Counted from the stretch's first letter, positions 8,401 through 18,362 are shown. The stretch is 64,000 bases of DNA from Paenibacillus glycanilyticus (GCF_030161375.1 NZ_BSSQ01000001.1:434001-498000); one strand, 5' to 3'. Notes: generated from the sequence alone by a model not told the origin. Numbers and translations are program-made.

Positions 8401-10005
8401 AATCGGCGGGTTAGTTACTTGCGCGAACAACTGCTTGAAGTAGTTGAACAAACGCTGAGGGCGCTCGGACAATACGGCAAGCGGCGCATCGTAACCCATG
8501 GACGAGATCGGCTCTTGGCCGCTGCTGGCCATTGGCTCAAGCACTTTGCGAACATCTTCGAACGTATAACCGAAAGCTTGTTGGCGCTGTTGCACCGTAG
8601 CATGGTCCAGCTCAGGAAGCTCTGGCGCGTCAGGCAATGCTTCAAGACCGATCAGATGCTCGTCAAGCCATTCGCGGTATGGTTGTTCAGCCGCGATTTG
8701 CGCTTTTACTTCCTCGTCGGAAATAATGCGGCCTTCTTTTGTATCTACTACGAGCATACGGCCCGGACGGAGACGGTCTTTGTACAAAATCTCTTCTGGT
8801 GCGATTTCGACAGTGCCGGCTTCGGAACCGAGGATGATATGGTCGTCTTTCGTAACATAATAACGGGCTGGACGCAGGCCGTTACGATCGAGGTAAGCGC
8901 AGATTTGCGTACCGTTCGTAATCGCCATTGCGGCAGGTCCGTCCCACGGCTCCATCAAAGTGCTGTGGTATTCGTAGAATGCTTTTTTCTCGTCGTCCAT
9001 GCTCTCATGGTTCGACCAAGGCTCCGGTACCATCATCATCGCAACATGCGGCAAGGAACGGCCGGACAGATGCAGGAATTCAAGGGCGTTATCAAACATC
9101 GCCGTATCGGAACCGTCCGGGCTGATTACCGGCTTCACCTTCTCCATGTCTTCGCCGAACAGCTCGGTTTCGAACAACGTCTGACGGGCATGCATCCAGT
9201 TGATGTTGCCGCGCAGCGTGTTGATCTCGCCGTTGTGGATCAGATAATGGAAAGGATGCGCGCGCTCCCAGCTCGGGAACGTGTTCGTGCTGAAACGGGA
9301 GTGAACGAGCGCCATAGCCGACACGACAGACTCGTCGTTCAGCTCTACATAGAACGAGCGCACTTGTTCGGTAGTAAGCATCCCTTTGTAGACGATCTTT
9401 TTGCTCGAAAGGCTGGTGAAGTAGAACATTTCTCCGCCTTCTTTGCCGCCGAAACGGATCGCAATCTCAGCGCGTTTGCGAATAACGTACAGCTTGCGTT
9501 CAAATGCCAGCTCATCTTGAAGCTCCGGATTCTTCGCAATAAATACTTGGCGAACGAACGGCTTCACCGACAGAGCGGATTGACCAAGCTTCGAATCATT
9601 AGTTGGAACGGTACGCCAGCCAATCAGCGTTTGGCCTTCTTCGCGGATAATGCTCTCCAGCTCACGCTCGAACGAGCTGCGGATCGCTTCATCTTGCGGC
9701 ATAAACAGCATGCCGACTGCATATTCTCCTTCTTGCGGCAGGTCAATCTCAAGCTTGTTCAGTTCACGTGCGAAGAAATCATGCGGGATTTGAAGCAGAA
9801 TACCTGCGCCGTCCCCCGTGTTAGGTTCGCTGCCCTGACCGCCGCGATGCTCCATGTTCTCGAGCAAAGTTAGCGCTTGACGGATGACAGTGTGCGATTT
9901 TCTTCCCTTGATGTTTGCCACAAATCCCATGCCGCATGCGTCTTTTTCATAGCGCGGATCATATAGACCTTGTTTCGGCGGTAATCCAAAAATTTTCTCT
10001 TTCAT
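5404..10005 (-). CDS. gltB: Glutamate synthase, large subunit
   Basis: The enzyme transfers the amide of glutamine to 2-oxoglutarate, giving two glutamates. The 1533-residue length is normal. The protein begins with a short propeptide ending at Cys24 (KDACGMGF), the N-terminal nucleophile of class II amidotransferases. The central and FMN domains follow ([24 protein letters not shown]), then a C-x5-C-x4-C 3Fe-4S motif ([12 protein letters not shown]), then the glycine-rich C-terminal beta-helix. The ATG at 10005 has GAAAGG upstream; the ORF opens to 10086 without a ribosome binding site. The small subunit gene is not adjacent: a terminator follows directly. The name follows E. coli usage (gltA in B. 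subtilis). Confidence 0.97.
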   Translation of the reverse strand: MKEKIFGLPPKQGLYDPRYEKDACGMGFVANIKGRKSHTVIRQALTLLENMEHRGGQGSEPNTGDGAGILLQIPHDFFARELNKLEIDLPQEGEYAVGMLFMPQDEAIRSSFERELESIIREEGQTLIGWRTVPTNDSKLGQSALSVKPFVRQVFIAKNPELQDELAFERKLYVIRKRAEIAIRFGGKEGGEMFYFTSLSSKKIVYKGMLTTEQVRSFYVELNDESVVSAMALVHSRFSTNTFPSWERAHPFHYLIHNGEINTLRGNINWMHARQTLFETELFGEDMEKVKPVISPDGSDTAMFDNALEFLHLSGRSLPHVAMMMVPEPWSNHESMDDEKKAFYEYHSTLMEPWDGPAAMAITNGTQICAYLDRNGLRPARYYVTKDDHIILGSEAGTVEIAPEEILYKDRLRPGRMLVVDTKEGRIISDEEVKAQIAAEQPYREWLDEHLIGLEALPDAPELPELDHATVQQRQQAFGYTFEDVRKVLEPMASSGQEPISSMGYDAPLAVLSERPQRLFNYFKQLFAQVTNPPIDAIREEIVTAVGTTIGPERNLLKPEPESARHIKLDTFILSNEEFAKLRHVRRPGFKSITLPIFFPAAEGEKGLRSALKLMREAADRVIDKGHNILILSDRGLDKDNAAIPSLLAVSALHHHLIRQGTRTKVAILLESGDPREVHHYALLLGYGVNAVNPYLAFETLDDMIRQGMLSNIKHEKAVKNYIKAATKGVTKVLSKMGISTIQSYRGAQIFEALGLQEELINEYFTWTPSRIGGIGLDIIAQEALKCHNKAYADQEGGEKELDSGGDYQWRKDGEDHLFSPQTIHTLQMASRKNDYKLYKKFSNMVQGEDKKHLMLRSLLQFKDGRQSVPIEEVEPVESIFKRFKTGAMSFGSISKEAHESLAIAMNRIGGKSNTGEGGEDPARFIPDANGDSRRSAIKQVASGRFGVTSNYLVNADEIQIKMAQGAKPGEGGQLPGRKVYPWVAEVRGSTPGVGLISPPPHHDIYSIEDLAELIHDLKNANPRARINVKLVSEVGVGTIAAGVAKARADVIMVSGYDGGTGASPMNSIRHAGLPWELGLAETHQTLMLNNLRDRVVIETDGKMMNGRDVAIAILLGAEEYGFSTAPLVVLGCVMMRVCQLDTCPVGVATQNPELRAKFMGDPSHVVNYLHFIAQELREIMAELGFRTIQEMVGRVDILESKNLVDHYKAKGIDLGLLLHSPDVPQDAARHNVQEQNHGLELSLDMQELVPGAQAALENGERVRGTFPICNTNRVVGTILGSEVTRRYGAKGLPEDTISYHFVGTAGQSFGAFVPKGITLSLEGDSNDYVGKGLSGGKIIVAPSPKATFVAEENVIIGNTALYGATDGEVYIRGIAGERFAVRNSGVKVVVEGVGDHGCEYMTGGRVVNLGGTGRNFAAGMSGGIAYIYDEHGDFYKNCNIEMVLLERLETEADVAELRGMIDRHVEYTGSAVGTRVLNDWEGSLAKFVKVIPKDYKKMLEHIQKAEDAGLKDDKALLAAFEASMKELARTGG

Positions 10006-10274
10006 CGTGTGCAACCTTTCTATCAGAAGATTTTTGGGCAAGCATAGCTCAATAACTGGTTTTGAACGGCAGCAATCGAAGCGCATCGGCTTGTTGCTTG
10101 CCGCTCTAGCGAGCTTAAACGTGATGGCTTATGGCAACTTTCCGCGGACACAAACTTTTTCGAAGCTTTTGAAGGAAATTGTTCGTATCTAGTGGAAAAT
10201 AATTAGTTGCGTGAAGCTTTCGTTTAAGATTGACCATGTTCCGGGCCGTGTTCCGCCATTGCGGTTATTATATT

Positions 10275-10303
10275 ATTTTAACATCAGGCCAAAAGGGAAT
10301 CAA
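10275..10303 (-). promoter_or_regulatory. Candidate promoter of glutamate synthase
   Basis: TTGATT (10303-10298), a 17-nt spacer and TAAAAT (10280-10275) on the minus strand. The implied leader is about 260 nt. No riboswitch or T-box core was recognised in it. Confidence 0.45.
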
Positions 10304-10336
10304 TTTAATATTTTTATGAATGTGATAAAACTTTAC

Positions 10337-10366
10337 TTTACAGCTCATTGTTCGTGTTCTTATACT
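10337..10366 (+). promoter_or_regulatory. Candidate promoter of the GDSL hydrolase gene
   Basis: TTTACA (10337-10342), an 18-nt spacer and TATACT (10361-10366), 35 bp before the start codon. It is divergent from the glutamate synthase promoter. Confidence 0.45.
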
Positions 10367-10400
10367 ATGCCTAACATTTTATCAAAAGGAGGATGAACAT

Positions 10401-11669
10401 TTGTATAGCAAATCAAGGAAACTAAGGTCTAGATTCACTTTTTCCGCACTTATTTTTATCATCGTTACCGTATCTGCCTGGGGTGGAAACGGTAACAAAG
10501 CAGCTGCGGCGTCCGCATCCGCTCAGCCTGATCCTTATCGGATTGTCGCTTTGGGCGACTCCCTGACGGCCGGTTACGAGCATGGATTCACCGTCAATTC
10601 CGTTCCTTACGGTTACGTCGAGCAGGTATATGAACAAGCCCTCTTCCACGGACTTCGCGCCGAGTATGCCAATTACGGCATTATCGGTCTAAAAACCGAA
10701 GGCTTGAAGCTGCTGCTTCAAGCCGCCTCGGATGGCCGAACCGTGAAGCCCGATGAAATCCAGGAACAGCTGCAGGACCCGCGCAAGGATACGCTTGTCG
10801 GGCAAACGGCACAAATGGCTAAATCCATACGTTCTGCCGATCTTATCGTTCTAACGATCGGAGGTAACGATCTGATTCCGGTGATGAGCAAACTGCTCGA
10901 TGGAGCAACAAACGAGGAAATTGCCACTTATATCCAAGCTGTGTTGAACCAATATGAAAAAGATCTTGAAACTACAATCCGAACGATCGCCTCTTTGAAT
11001 CCGAAGGCTCAATTAGTGATGGCAGACCAATATTCGCCGCTTCCTCTGCCCGTCCTAAAAGACGGAGCTGCCCAGCTGCGAAGCAAGCTGGATCAGGTAA
11101 GCAGCCGGCTTGGAACTGACGGCATTAAGCTGCAAATCGCGGATGTAAACAGTCTGTTTACCGGCCATGAGGTTGAATATACGTCCATTGCGCAAGGCGA
11201 CATCCACCCGAACAGGCTAGGTTATGCGGCTATGGGGCAAGCTTTCGCCAAAACGATCTGGGGCGATTACAGGACCGTTCGTCCGCGTTCAGCCGGCAGC
11301 CAGATGTCGGTCGTTGTTGACGGCAAGGAGCTTGCCGCCAGCGCAGCCCCTCCCGTACTCCGCAGCAACCGGAGTTTTGTTGCGATGAGGGATATTATTG
11401 ATGCTCTCGGAACCGGTGCAAAGCTAAGCTGGAGCAACGCTTCCCAAAGCGCCACGATTACTTATAACGGACATAAAGTTGTATTTACGATTAATTCGGC
11501 GTACGTGGTAATTGACAATAACAAAGTTAAATTGTCCACGCCGCCCGCGTTCCTGCTCAAGACCGGCAAGGAATCGAAGACCTACCTTCCGCTTGCCGCC
11601 TTGTCTGAAGCGCTTGGCCTGCAAGTTACTTACCGCAGTACCTTGCAAACCGCCTTCATCAACAAATAA
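10401..11669 (+). CDS. Secreted GDSL/SGNH hydrolase with copper-amine-oxidase-like C-terminal domain
   Basis: SGNH hydrolases cleave esters such as lipids or acetylated sugars. The TTG start has AAGGAGG 8 nt upstream. A signal peptide occupies about residues 1-38. Block I is ALGDSLTAGY (nucleophile Ser54), block III is IGGND (Asn156) and block V is DIHPNRLGY (Asp267, His269), so the catalytic set is complete. Residues 303-422 (VVVDGKELAASAAPPVLRS, FVAMRDIIDALG, YLPLAALSEALGL) match the copper amine oxidase N-terminal-like stalk domain often found at the end of secreted Paenibacillus proteins, where it probably contacts the cell wall. The natural ester substrate is unknown. Confidence 0.9.
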   Translation: MYSKSRKLRSRFTFSALIFIIVTVSAWGGNGNKAAAASASAQPDPYRIVALGDSLTAGYEHGFTVNSVPYGYVEQVYEQALFHGLRAEYANYGIIGLKTEGLKLLLQAASDGRTVKPDEIQEQLQDPRKDTLVGQTAQMAKSIRSADLIVLTIGGNDLIPVMSKLLDGATNEEIATYIQAVLNQYEKDLETTIRTIASLNPKAQLVMADQYSPLPLPVLKDGAAQLRSKLDQVSSRLGTDGIKLQIADVNSLFTGHEVEYTSIAQGDIHPNRLGYAAMGQAFAKTIWGDYRTVRPRSAGSQMSVVVDGKELAASAAPPVLRSNRSFVAMRDIIDALGTGAKLSWSNASQSATITYNGHKVVFTINSAYVVIDNNKVKLSTPPAFLLKTGKESKTYLPLAALSEALGLQVTYRSTLQTAFINK

Positions 11670-11720
11670 GACGAGGGCAGTCCGCAAGTTCCCCTTACTA
11701 TAGTAGAAGCAATTATTCGT

Positions 11721-12110
11721 TTACTTATATTCCTTCCGCAGTTCCTTAAGCAGCTCCAGCCCGCGCGCGGACCAACGCATCAAACGGTCCAGCGCGGCGA
11801 TCTGGGCGGATACCGCCTCCTGCAGCGACACATTATAGTCCGGCACTTCCCCTTCAAACGGCTTCAAATCGCGAAGAAGCACATTTGTTTTTTCCGTATA
11901 ACTGAGCGCCCGTCGTTCATGGAACATCGCCACATCCGGGTTATAAGGATGGTGAAGGTCACCTTGCTCCGGATGCTTCAGTACCGCCAGCACCTTAAAC
12001 ACGGCACGAGGGCTGTTCACCTCAACGATTTCACCGATATACTGCCCTGATCTCACTTCCGCCACGGCGAGTGCGCCGGGCACGATAAATTCACGATTCA
12101 TTTCTTGCAT
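11721..12110 (-). CDS. kapB: Kinase-associated protein B (KapB) homologue
   Basis: A 129-residue protein with the family signature (SGQYIGEIVEVNSPRAVFKV, LAVLKHPEQGDLHHP, FHERRALSYTEKTNV, FEGEVPDYNVSL). In B. subtilis KapB is needed for the sporulation sensor kinase KinB to signal to Spo0A. The start at 12110 has AAGGAGG 10 nt upstream. Unlike the founding member, no lipoprotein signal is visible here, so this copy should be cytoplasmic. It stands alone and converges on the GDSL gene. The identification is by family similarity; its role in sporulation here is inferred. Confidence 0.88.
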   Translation of the reverse strand: MQEMNREFIVPGALAVAEVRSGQYIGEIVEVNSPRAVFKVLAVLKHPEQGDLHHPYNPDVAMFHERRALSYTEKTNVLLRDLKPFEGEVPDYNVSLQEAVSAQIAALDRLMRWSARGLELLKELRKEYK

Positions 12111-12452
12111 GTATTTTGTTCCTCCTTAAGCTTAAAGAATTGCTTCGTAAGCAAGTGCTTAAACTGCGAAGCAAGCGCAGCCTTTAATTTCCGTTCACAT
12201 TTTGCTGAATCGAATGCGCGCTACTTATTTCCAATGTGCTATAATACCGCTTAGTACATCGAACGACTTGTATTCATTGGATAGCCAATACCCTATCATA
12301 TAAGAATATTTTCGTGCAAATGAACCCATGATGATCCCGTTTGCAGAGCAGTAGCATGTACTGGGACTATTGCACCTGCAACTTCAATAGCAGGATGACT
12401 TGTTTTAAATCGAGCAGAGTCGTAATATGGAACTAGAAAAGTAGGTGACATT
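12111..12452. other. Divergent intergenic region between kapB and the GT28 gene
   Basis: This 342-bp stretch contains no ORF I would call. It holds a TATAAT at 12240-12245 without a good -35, and a small CCTGC...GCAGG hairpin just before the GT28 leader. It probably holds both promoters. Confidence 0.4.
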
Positions 12453-13568
12453 ATGCGTAAGAAAAGAGTGCTCCTGCTCTCCGAAGGATTCGGATCAGGG
12501 CACACGCAAGCCGCGCACGCCTTGGCTGCAGGCCTGCGCCAGCTCAACCCGGATATACAGACCCGCGTGATGGAGCTGGGCAATTTTCTTAATCCCGTGC
12601 TAGGACCTTTAATCATTTCCGCCTATCGCAAAACGGTCAGCAAGCAGCCCAAGATGGTTGGCTTGATGTACCGCAGCAATTATAAAAAATCGCTAAACCG
12701 GTTCATGCAGCTTGCGCTCCACCGTATGTTCTACACCCATACCTCCCAGGTCATCTCCCAATTGAAGCCTGATCTGGTGATCTGCACGCATCCCGTTCCT
12801 AATGCGGTTGTCAGCCGGTTGAAGCGGCTTGGGCTAGACATGAAGCTTTGTACCGTCATTACCGATTATGACGCGCATGGCTCCTGGGTGAACCAAGAAG
12901 TGAATAACTTTCTCGTATCGTCTTCTCTGGTGAAGGACAAGCTCATTAATCACGGCGTACCCGAAAGCCGTATTAACGTAACCGGCATTCCCGTTCATCC
13001 CCACTTCTGGAAAACCTATGATAAAGCCGAGATCAGACAGCAGTTTGGCCTCAAGGAACTGCCTACCGTCCTTATTATGGGCGGCGGCTGGGGACTTATG
13101 TACGAGGACAGCCTGCTGGAATACATGACGGAATGGCGCGAGCGGGTTCAATTTATTTTTTGCGTAGGCAACAATGATAAAGTTAAAGAAAAAATGCTCG
13201 CGAACCCAAGGTTCCGGCATGAGAACATCCGGGTGATCGGATTCACGAAAGAAGTAAGCAAACTGATGGATGTAGCCGACGTGCTTGTTACGAAGCCTGG
13301 TGGTATGACCTGCACGGAAGGCATGAGCAAAGGCATCCCGATGCTGTTCTACGAACCGATTCCGGGACAGGAAGAGCAGAACTGCGAATACTTCATCCAA
13401 GGCGGCTTCGGCGAAATGCTGGAGAAAACGGAAACGGTCGACAAATGGATGAAGATGATTCAGCAGCCCGATATTTCGAGCCAATACCGCCAAGCCCTTC
13501 TTAACAAAAGAAATGAAGAATACAATCCGCTTACTTGTCCTAAAGCCGTCTTGCAGCTGTTGCAATGA
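12453..13568 (+). CDS. GT28-family glycolipid glycosyltransferase (UgtP/MGDG synthase-like)
   Basis: This family transfers glucose or galactose from a UDP-sugar to diacylglycerol, making membrane glycolipids and the anchor of lipoteichoic acid. The N-terminal half has the MGDG-synthase signature (LLSEGFGSGHTQAAHALAAG, residues 8-27). The C-terminal half has the nucleotide-sugar site (GGGWGL, then DVLVTKPGGMTCTEGMSKG and EPIPGQEEQN). The 371-residue length is normal. AGGTGA precedes the ATG. It is a single gene, with the malic enzyme gene starting 116 bp later. An LtaS-type synthase in the same window (29701) fits an anchor-making role, but the acceptor cannot be proven from sequence. Confidence 0.85.
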   Translation: MRKKRVLLLSEGFGSGHTQAAHALAAGLRQLNPDIQTRVMELGNFLNPVLGPLIISAYRKTVSKQPKMVGLMYRSNYKKSLNRFMQLALHRMFYTHTSQVISQLKPDLVICTHPVPNAVVSRLKRLGLDMKLCTVITDYDAHGSWVNQEVNNFLVSSSLVKDKLINHGVPESRINVTGIPVHPHFWKTYDKAEIRQQFGLKELPTVLIMGGGWGLMYEDSLLEYMTEWRERVQFIFCVGNNDKVKEKMLANPRFRHENIRVIGFTKEVSKLMDVADVLVTKPGGMTCTEGMSKGIPMLFYEPIPGQEEQNCEYFIQGGFGEMLEKTETVDKWMKMIQQPDISSQYRQALLNKRNEEYNPLTCPKAVLQLLQ

Positions 13569-13684
13569 CGGCTTTTTGCTTGGACAAATCCTTATCCGTT
13601 CGAATAGTACAAACCTTTTCCGGTTATTGTTATTATAGAGATGGAACGTGCGTCGCAGTTGAATAGCAAAGGGAGAGGATTCGG

Positions 13685-15100
13685 ATGAAAGAACGAAGCA
13701 TGGACGGAAAAACGATCATTCTGCGTCTCGAAATTGATACCCAACAAGCACATTTCGGCAAAGCCGTCACCGCGATTGAAGCGGCAGGCGGAGATATTGT
13801 AGCGATTGACGTCATACAAACCGACAAACAAATCAGCATACGCGACTTAACGGTCAAAATTACGGAAGCAGGAGCAGCGGAACGGCTGCAAACCGCCATT
13901 CAAAGCGTACCCGGCATTCGGCTCAGACATGTGTCCGACCGTACCTTTCTTCTCCATCTTGGCGGCAAAATTACGATTCAACCCAAAACTCCCATCCAAA
14001 ACCGGGATGATCTGTCCCGCGTCTATACCCCTGATGTCGCAAGGGTCTGCCAAGCCATTGAAGCGGATCCCAAAAAAGCTTTTACCTTAACCATCAAACG
14101 AAACACCGTAGCCGTCGTCTCGGACGGAAGCGCCGTGCTTGGCCTTGGCAATATCGGTCCTTATGCCGCAATGCCCGTTATGGAAGGCAAGGCGATGTTA
14201 TTCAAGCAATTTGCCGACGTGGACGCTTTTCCAATCTGTCTGGACACCCAGGATACCGAGCAAATTATTGCTTCGATTAAACATCTCGCCCCTGCCTTTG
14301 GCGGCATTAATCTAGAGGACATCTCAGCTCCCCGCTGCTTCGAGATTGAACGCAGGCTCCGGGATGAACTCGATATTCCCGTCTTCCACGATGACCAGCA
14401 CGGCACCGCCGTCGTTCTGTATGCCGGACTTCTAAATGCCCTTAAGCTGACGAAACGCAAAATCGAGGATACGCGGTTTATCATTTGCGGAATCGGAGCA
14501 GCCGGGACAGCATGCACAAAAATGCTGCTTGCAGGCGGCGCCAAACATATCGTTGGCGTGGATCGCGAAGGGATCTTGACCGCCGACCGTACTTACTCCC
14601 ATCCCATGTGGCAATGGTATGCAGAAAATACCAATGACGACCGAATTAGCGGAGGTCTAAAAGAAGCGCTCCTAAATGCCGATGTATTTATAGGGGTATC
14701 CGCAGGCGGCATATTGACCAGAGAGCATATCCAATCGATGGCTCCTGATCCAATCGTGTTCGCCATGGCAAACCCCGAGCCTGAAATCCGGCCCGAGCTT
14801 GCCGAAGATATCGTCGCCGTCATGGCTACGGGAAGGAGCGATTATCCAAACCAGATCAACAACGTCCTTTGTTTCCCCGGCATTTTCCGCGGAGCGCTGG
14901 ACAGCCGTGCGGTTACCATCAATGAACAAATGAAGCTTGCCGCTGCTGAAGCTATCGCCTCTGTCATAGGCGAAGACGAGCTGAGCCGATTGTATATTAT
15001 CCCAAGCGTCTTTAATACGAAAGTGGTAGAAGAAGTACGCCGCAGGGTCATCCAAGCCGCGCTGGACAGCGGCGCTGCCCGTAGAAGGCCACGGGAATAA
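13685..15100 (+). CDS. NAD(P)-dependent malic enzyme with N-terminal ACT-like domain
   Basis: The enzyme decarboxylates malate to pyruvate. Residues 1-85 form an ACT-like regulatory domain (LRLEIDTQQAHFGKAVTAIE), as in several Firmicute malic enzymes. The catalytic body has VSDGSAVLGLGNIGPYAAMP, the metal site FGGINLEDISAPRCFEIE, the FHDDQHGTA motif, the Rossmann segment FIICGIGAAGTACTKML and the late FAMANPEPEI motif. AAAGGGAGAGG lies upstream of the ATG. It appears monocistronic, ending at a strong hairpin. I cannot tell NAD from NADP preference by eye. Confidence 0.93.
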   Translation: MKERSMDGKTIILRLEIDTQQAHFGKAVTAIEAAGGDIVAIDVIQTDKQISIRDLTVKITEAGAAERLQTAIQSVPGIRLRHVSDRTFLLHLGGKITIQPKTPIQNRDDLSRVYTPDVARVCQAIEADPKKAFTLTIKRNTVAVVSDGSAVLGLGNIGPYAAMPVMEGKAMLFKQFADVDAFPICLDTQDTEQIIASIKHLAPAFGGINLEDISAPRCFEIERRLRDELDIPVFHDDQHGTAVVLYAGLLNALKLTKRKIEDTRFIICGIGAAGTACTKMLLAGGAKHIVGVDREGILTADRTYSHPMWQWYAENTNDDRISGGLKEALLNADVFIGVSAGGILTREHIQSMAPDPIVFAMANPEPEIRPELAEDIVAVMATGRSDYPNQINNVLCFPGIFRGALDSRAVTINEQMKLAAAEAIASVIGEDELSRLYIIPSVFNTKVVEEVRRRVIQAALDSGAARRRPRE

Positions 15101-15123
15101 ACCCTACCGAAGACAAATAAAAA

Positions 15124-15171
15124 ACAACAATTTGTCTTGATCTCAACTGGGAGATTAAGACAAATTGTTGT
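15124..15171 (+). terminator. Terminator after malic enzyme
   Basis: ACAACAATTTGTCTT (15124-15138) pairs with AAGACAAATTGTTGT (15157-15171), with ATCTC/GAGAT extending the stem inward. It lies 24 bp past the stop. Confidence 0.6.
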
Positions 15172-15247
15172 CTCTGCCTATTCGTTTATACTATAATAAC
15201 TAGGTTATGAGTTTAATAGCATAAACCATAGGAAGGATGTCTATCGA

Positions 15248-16441
15248 ATGGCTACGGCTTCTCCATCTCTGCAGAAAAGGGACAATATTCCCGAACTGTC
15301 TATCGTACGGGCAATGGCTATTATAGGTGTTCTGTCCGTTCACTCGACTTCATTTGCTACCGTTGATATGGTTAATTCCAATTACTTTTTTCTCTATAAT
15401 TTCTTCAATATTTTTATGAAGATCGGCACAACAACGTTTATCTTTTTAAGCAGCTTTGTCCTTTTCTACAACTACTATACCAGGCCTTTGGACAAGCAAT
15501 TGCTCGGCAGTTTCTATAAAAAGCGGCTGCTCTACATTATTATTCCTTATCTTGTATTCTCGCTGTTTTATTTCGCCATCTTGCATTTCTATTATTATTC
15601 CGACCGCTCTCTATCCGTTGAAGTTCATAATTTCATAGATAAAGTGCTGACCGGCAAAGCGTATACGCATCTGTATTTCGTGTACATCAACATTCAGTTC
15701 TATCTGATGTTCCCATTGTTCCTGTGGCTGATGAAGAAATTCCCCCGCACGGTCAAATGGGCGATTCCGGCAGGTTTTGCTCTGCAGTGGGGCTTTTTCA
15801 TGCTTAACAAATACGGCCTCGAGACACCGGTTCCCAATCGGGGCAGCTGGTCGTTCTCGTATTTCTCGTATTATTTGCTTGGCGCGACTCTAGGAATCTA
15901 CTATCCGAAAATAAAAGAATGGGTTATTATCGCAAGAAATCATGCTACAACAGCCCGTGTCCTTACATGGATCGCCTTGTGGGCGTTGTGGATCGCAGCC
16001 GGCTTAACCCATGTGTACTTGTATTATGAAACAAGACTGCACAAGGCTTCGTTTAATACTACATTGTTCGATCTTGTCTGGAATATTCATGGGGTGCTGA
16101 CAGCCCTTGTATTGATCCAAATTGCGTTTATTTTATCCCGCCAGCTGCCTAAGGTCCTCACCCGGCTGATTGCAAGGCTTGGCGCATTATCGTTTGGCGT
16201 GTATCTGATTCATCCATTTTTCCTGCTCGTCTACAGGCAATACCCGCTTCATACGGGAACCGCGTGGCTGCTGCATTTATGGTATCTCGGCGGCTTCGTA
16301 CTTGCCCTTATCGGATCTTGGATCGTGGTTGGTTTCTTTGCCCGTTATGTGCCTTTTAACTGGATCGCCTTCGGCAATCTGCCTAAATCGAAAAAACGGC
16401 CTTCTCAGCCGGTAGTTCCAGAAAGACAGCTGGACGCGTAA
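15248..16441 (+). CDS. Membrane acyltransferase, acyltransferase-3 (OafA) family
   Basis: Integral membrane acyltransferases of this family O-acetylate or acylate surface polysaccharides and glycans. The protein (397 residues) has about ten hydrophobic segments. The opening IPELSIVRAMAIIGVLSVHS carries the family's early Arg and His. GGAAGG precedes the ATG at 15248. The gene is followed after 21 bp by a polysaccharide deacetylase, so the two probably form an operon that modifies a cell-surface glycan. The acyl donor and acceptor are not evident. Confidence 0.88.
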   Translation: MATASPSLQKRDNIPELSIVRAMAIIGVLSVHSTSFATVDMVNSNYFFLYNFFNIFMKIGTTTFIFLSSFVLFYNYYTRPLDKQLLGSFYKKRLLYIIIPYLVFSLFYFAILHFYYYSDRSLSVEVHNFIDKVLTGKAYTHLYFVYINIQFYLMFPLFLWLMKKFPRTVKWAIPAGFALQWGFFMLNKYGLETPVPNRGSWSFSYFSYYLLGATLGIYYPKIKEWVIIARNHATTARVLTWIALWALWIAAGLTHVYLYYETRLHKASFNTTLFDLVWNIHGVLTALVLIQIAFILSRQLPKVLTRLIARLGALSFGVYLIHPFFLLVYRQYPLHTGTAWLLHLWYLGGFVLALIGSWIVVGFFARYVPFNWIAFGNLPKSKKRPSQPVVPERQLDA

Positions 16442-16462
16442 TCATCGTAGGAGGAATCTGAT

Positions 16463-17323
16463 GTGAGAATGAAAGTGATTGCTGCTCTCCTCGTCATCGC
16501 ACTCGCGATCACTTGGCCGGTGTCCCAATACCATCTGAATGCGGCTTCTAACAAACCCGGACACTATAAAAATAAGGTTATCGTTCTCATGTATCATCAT
16601 ATCGATGAGAAAGAAAGCGGAGCTACGATATCGCCCAGCCGTTTCGGCACGCACATGAAGCTGCTGAAAGAGAACGGCTATAATGTGATTAGCGTGGATC
16701 AGTTCGCACAGTTCATGGAGCATAAGGCGAAGGTACCGGACAACGCGGTTGTAATTACGTTTGACGACGGCTACGAAAGCTTTGACCAATATGCGGTTCC
16801 GATATTGAACAAATACGATTTTGTTGCTACACATTTCGTAATCGGATCAAGCAGCGACAACCAAAACGTTCACACCAAGCATTTGACTTGGGACACGATG
16901 CGGAAGCTTAAGGCCGAAGGATACAGCTTCTACAGTCATACGTATGACCAGCATGGTTATGCTCCGCTCGATAAACGAGGCAAGAAAACAGGGCCTAAGC
17001 TGAGCAATCCGATCTACCTACCCGATAAGGGCCGGGTGGAAACCAAGAAGGAATACTTAACTCGCGTAGGAAACGATGCTCAGTTCATGGAGAAACGGCT
17101 TAAGGAAGAGCTGAACAATACGAACCAGATGATCGCCTTCCCGTTTGGCGCCTTTAACTCCTCGGCCAAGCAGCTTGAGAAAAACGCTGGCGTTACTTTA
17201 TTCTTCACCACTCGCCCGGGCATTAACAGACCGGGGTCGGATGAAGTAATGCGCCTGAACGCGGGAACACCGACACTTACGGCTGACAAATTCCTCAGCA
17301 TGATGAAGAAATACGGAAGATAA
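16463..17323 (+). CDS. Polysaccharide deacetylase (NodB homology), secreted or anchored
   Basis: The enzyme removes N- or O-acetyl groups from a surface polysaccharide. Residues 5-27 form a signal peptide or anchor. VIVLMYHHIDE (39-49) precedes NodB motif 1 TFDDGY (99-104, Asp101/Asp102), and the metal histidines occur in SHTYDQHG (His159, His164). This layout is closest to the PgaB/IcaB branch acting on poly-N-acetylglucosamine. The GTG at 16463 fits AGGAGG (16449-16454) with 8-nt spacing; an ATG at 16469 is in frame as an alternative, and an out-of-frame ATG at 16461 is followed directly by TGA. It probably works with the preceding acyltransferase. Confidence 0.88.
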   Translation: MRMKVIAALLVIALAITWPVSQYHLNAASNKPGHYKNKVIVLMYHHIDEKESGATISPSRFGTHMKLLKENGYNVISVDQFAQFMEHKAKVPDNAVVITFDDGYESFDQYAVPILNKYDFVATHFVIGSSSDNQNVHTKHLTWDTMRKLKAEGYSFYSHTYDQHGYAPLDKRGKKTGPKLSNPIYLPDKGRVETKKEYLTRVGNDAQFMEKRLKEELNNTNQMIAFPFGAFNSSAKQLEKNAGVTLFFTTRPGINRPGSDEVMRLNAGTPTLTADKFLSMMKKYGR

Positions 17324-17334
17324 TGCAAAAGAAC

Positions 17335-17368
17335 AAAACGGTACAAGGATGATCCTTGTACCGTTTTT
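17335..17368. terminator. Bidirectional terminator between deacetylase and CDF genes
   Basis: AAAACGGTACAAGGAT (17335-17350) pairs perfectly with ATCCTTGTACCGTTTT (17352-17367). The T/A runs on both sides suit the converging genes. Confidence 0.85.
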
Positions 17369-17399
17369 ATTTACCCGCTTTCGCTTTGGTTCAAACAAG

Positions 17400-18290
17400 T
17401 TATTGAACAGGGCTAGACGCGATCATATCTTGTGGCTCCACATGTACGTGAACGCTCATAATATTATGTTTGCGCTCCATCAACTGCTCGATTTCATCGC
17501 TGATCCGATGGCTTTCGATTAAGGAAAGGGCCGGATCCACCTGCACGATGACATCAATCAGAACATTACTCCCATGAACGCGGGCTTTAATGTCTTTGAT
17601 GGATTTCACTCCTTTGGTGCTCTCAATCGTGGAACGCAACGTCATAAGCCTATTGGCGTCAAAACCGTCCGTCAAAGCATGGGTCGAGCTGTAGAAGATG
17701 TCCCAGGCTGTCTTGCAGATGATCGCGCCCACTAGAAGAGCGGCTACCGGATCAAGCCACGGCAAGCCAAACTGGGCACCGATAATGCCTACGGCCGCTC
17801 CGGTACTGACCAGCGCGTCGGATAAGTTATCTTTTGCCGCTGCATGAAGGGCCTGATTATTGATCCGGTTCGCTAGTCTCCGATTGTAGTAATAGACGGC
17901 TCCCATACATACCGCAGCAAATAAAGCGACCCAAGCCGAATTCAGATCGGGTACAGTCTGCTCGCCTTTGAATAAGGAACGTACCGTATTGATAATAACC
18001 TGCAGGCCAACGGTAGCCATAATAAACGAAGCAATAAGCGCGGCGATCGTCTCCGCGCGAAAATGTCCATAAGGATGGTCTTTATCGGGCGGCTTCTGGG
18101 AGATGCGCAGGCCGATGAGCACGGCTATCGATGCTATAATATCCGTCAGGTTGTTATAACCGTCCGCTACGAGCGCTCCCGAGGCGAACCAATAGCCAGC
18201 GCCAAGCTTGATGGCCGACAGACCGATATACGCGCCGATGCTGACCAAAGCTCCCTTCTCGCCCTGCTTGATCTCTTCATACTGGTTCAT
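17400..18290 (-). CDS. Cation diffusion facilitator (CDF) family metal exporter
   Basis: CDF proteins export divalent metals (Mn, Zn, Fe, Co) by proton antiport. Six membrane segments lie in residues 12-210, with the metal-site signature ADGYNNLTDIIAS and the diagnostic HPYGHFRAE after TM2; a cytoplasmic ferredoxin-like domain follows (VKSIKDIKARVHGSNVLIDV). I use ATG 18290 because GGGGAAG precedes it by a few bases; the ORF opens to 18362. The Asn in DGYNN differs from the His of zinc-type members, which hints at Mn or another metal, but specificity is inferred. The gene is single, with a terminator downstream. Confidence 0.88.
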   Translation of the reverse strand: MNQYEEIKQGEKGALVSIGAYIGLSAIKLGAGYWFASGALVADGYNNLTDIIASIAVLIGLRISQKPPDKDHPYGHFRAETIAALIASFIMATVGLQVIINTVRSLFKGEQTVPDLNSAWVALFAAVCMGAVYYYNRRLANRINNQALHAAAKDNLSDALVSTGAAVGIIGAQFGLPWLDPVAALLVGAIICKTAWDIFYSSTHALTDGFDANRLMTLRSTIESTKGVKSIKDIKARVHGSNVLIDVIVQVDPALSLIESHRISDEIEQLMERKHNIMSVHVHVEPQDMIASSPVQ

Positions 18291-18362
18291 TTCTTCCCCT
18301 AACCTCATTTCTTCATTAATCCATAATTTATAGTATGAATAATCATACCGGATCGAATTCAT

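Noticed and set aside
5494..9873. A 1459-codon open frame on the plus strand opposite glutamate synthase
   Set aside because: It is the complement of a highly biased real coding region; the minus strand has all conserved motifs of glutamate synthase and the plus frame has none.
10006..10274. A riboswitch or T-box in the glutamate synthase leader
   Set aside because: No T-box core sequence, known aptamer core or terminator/antiterminator pair was recognised.
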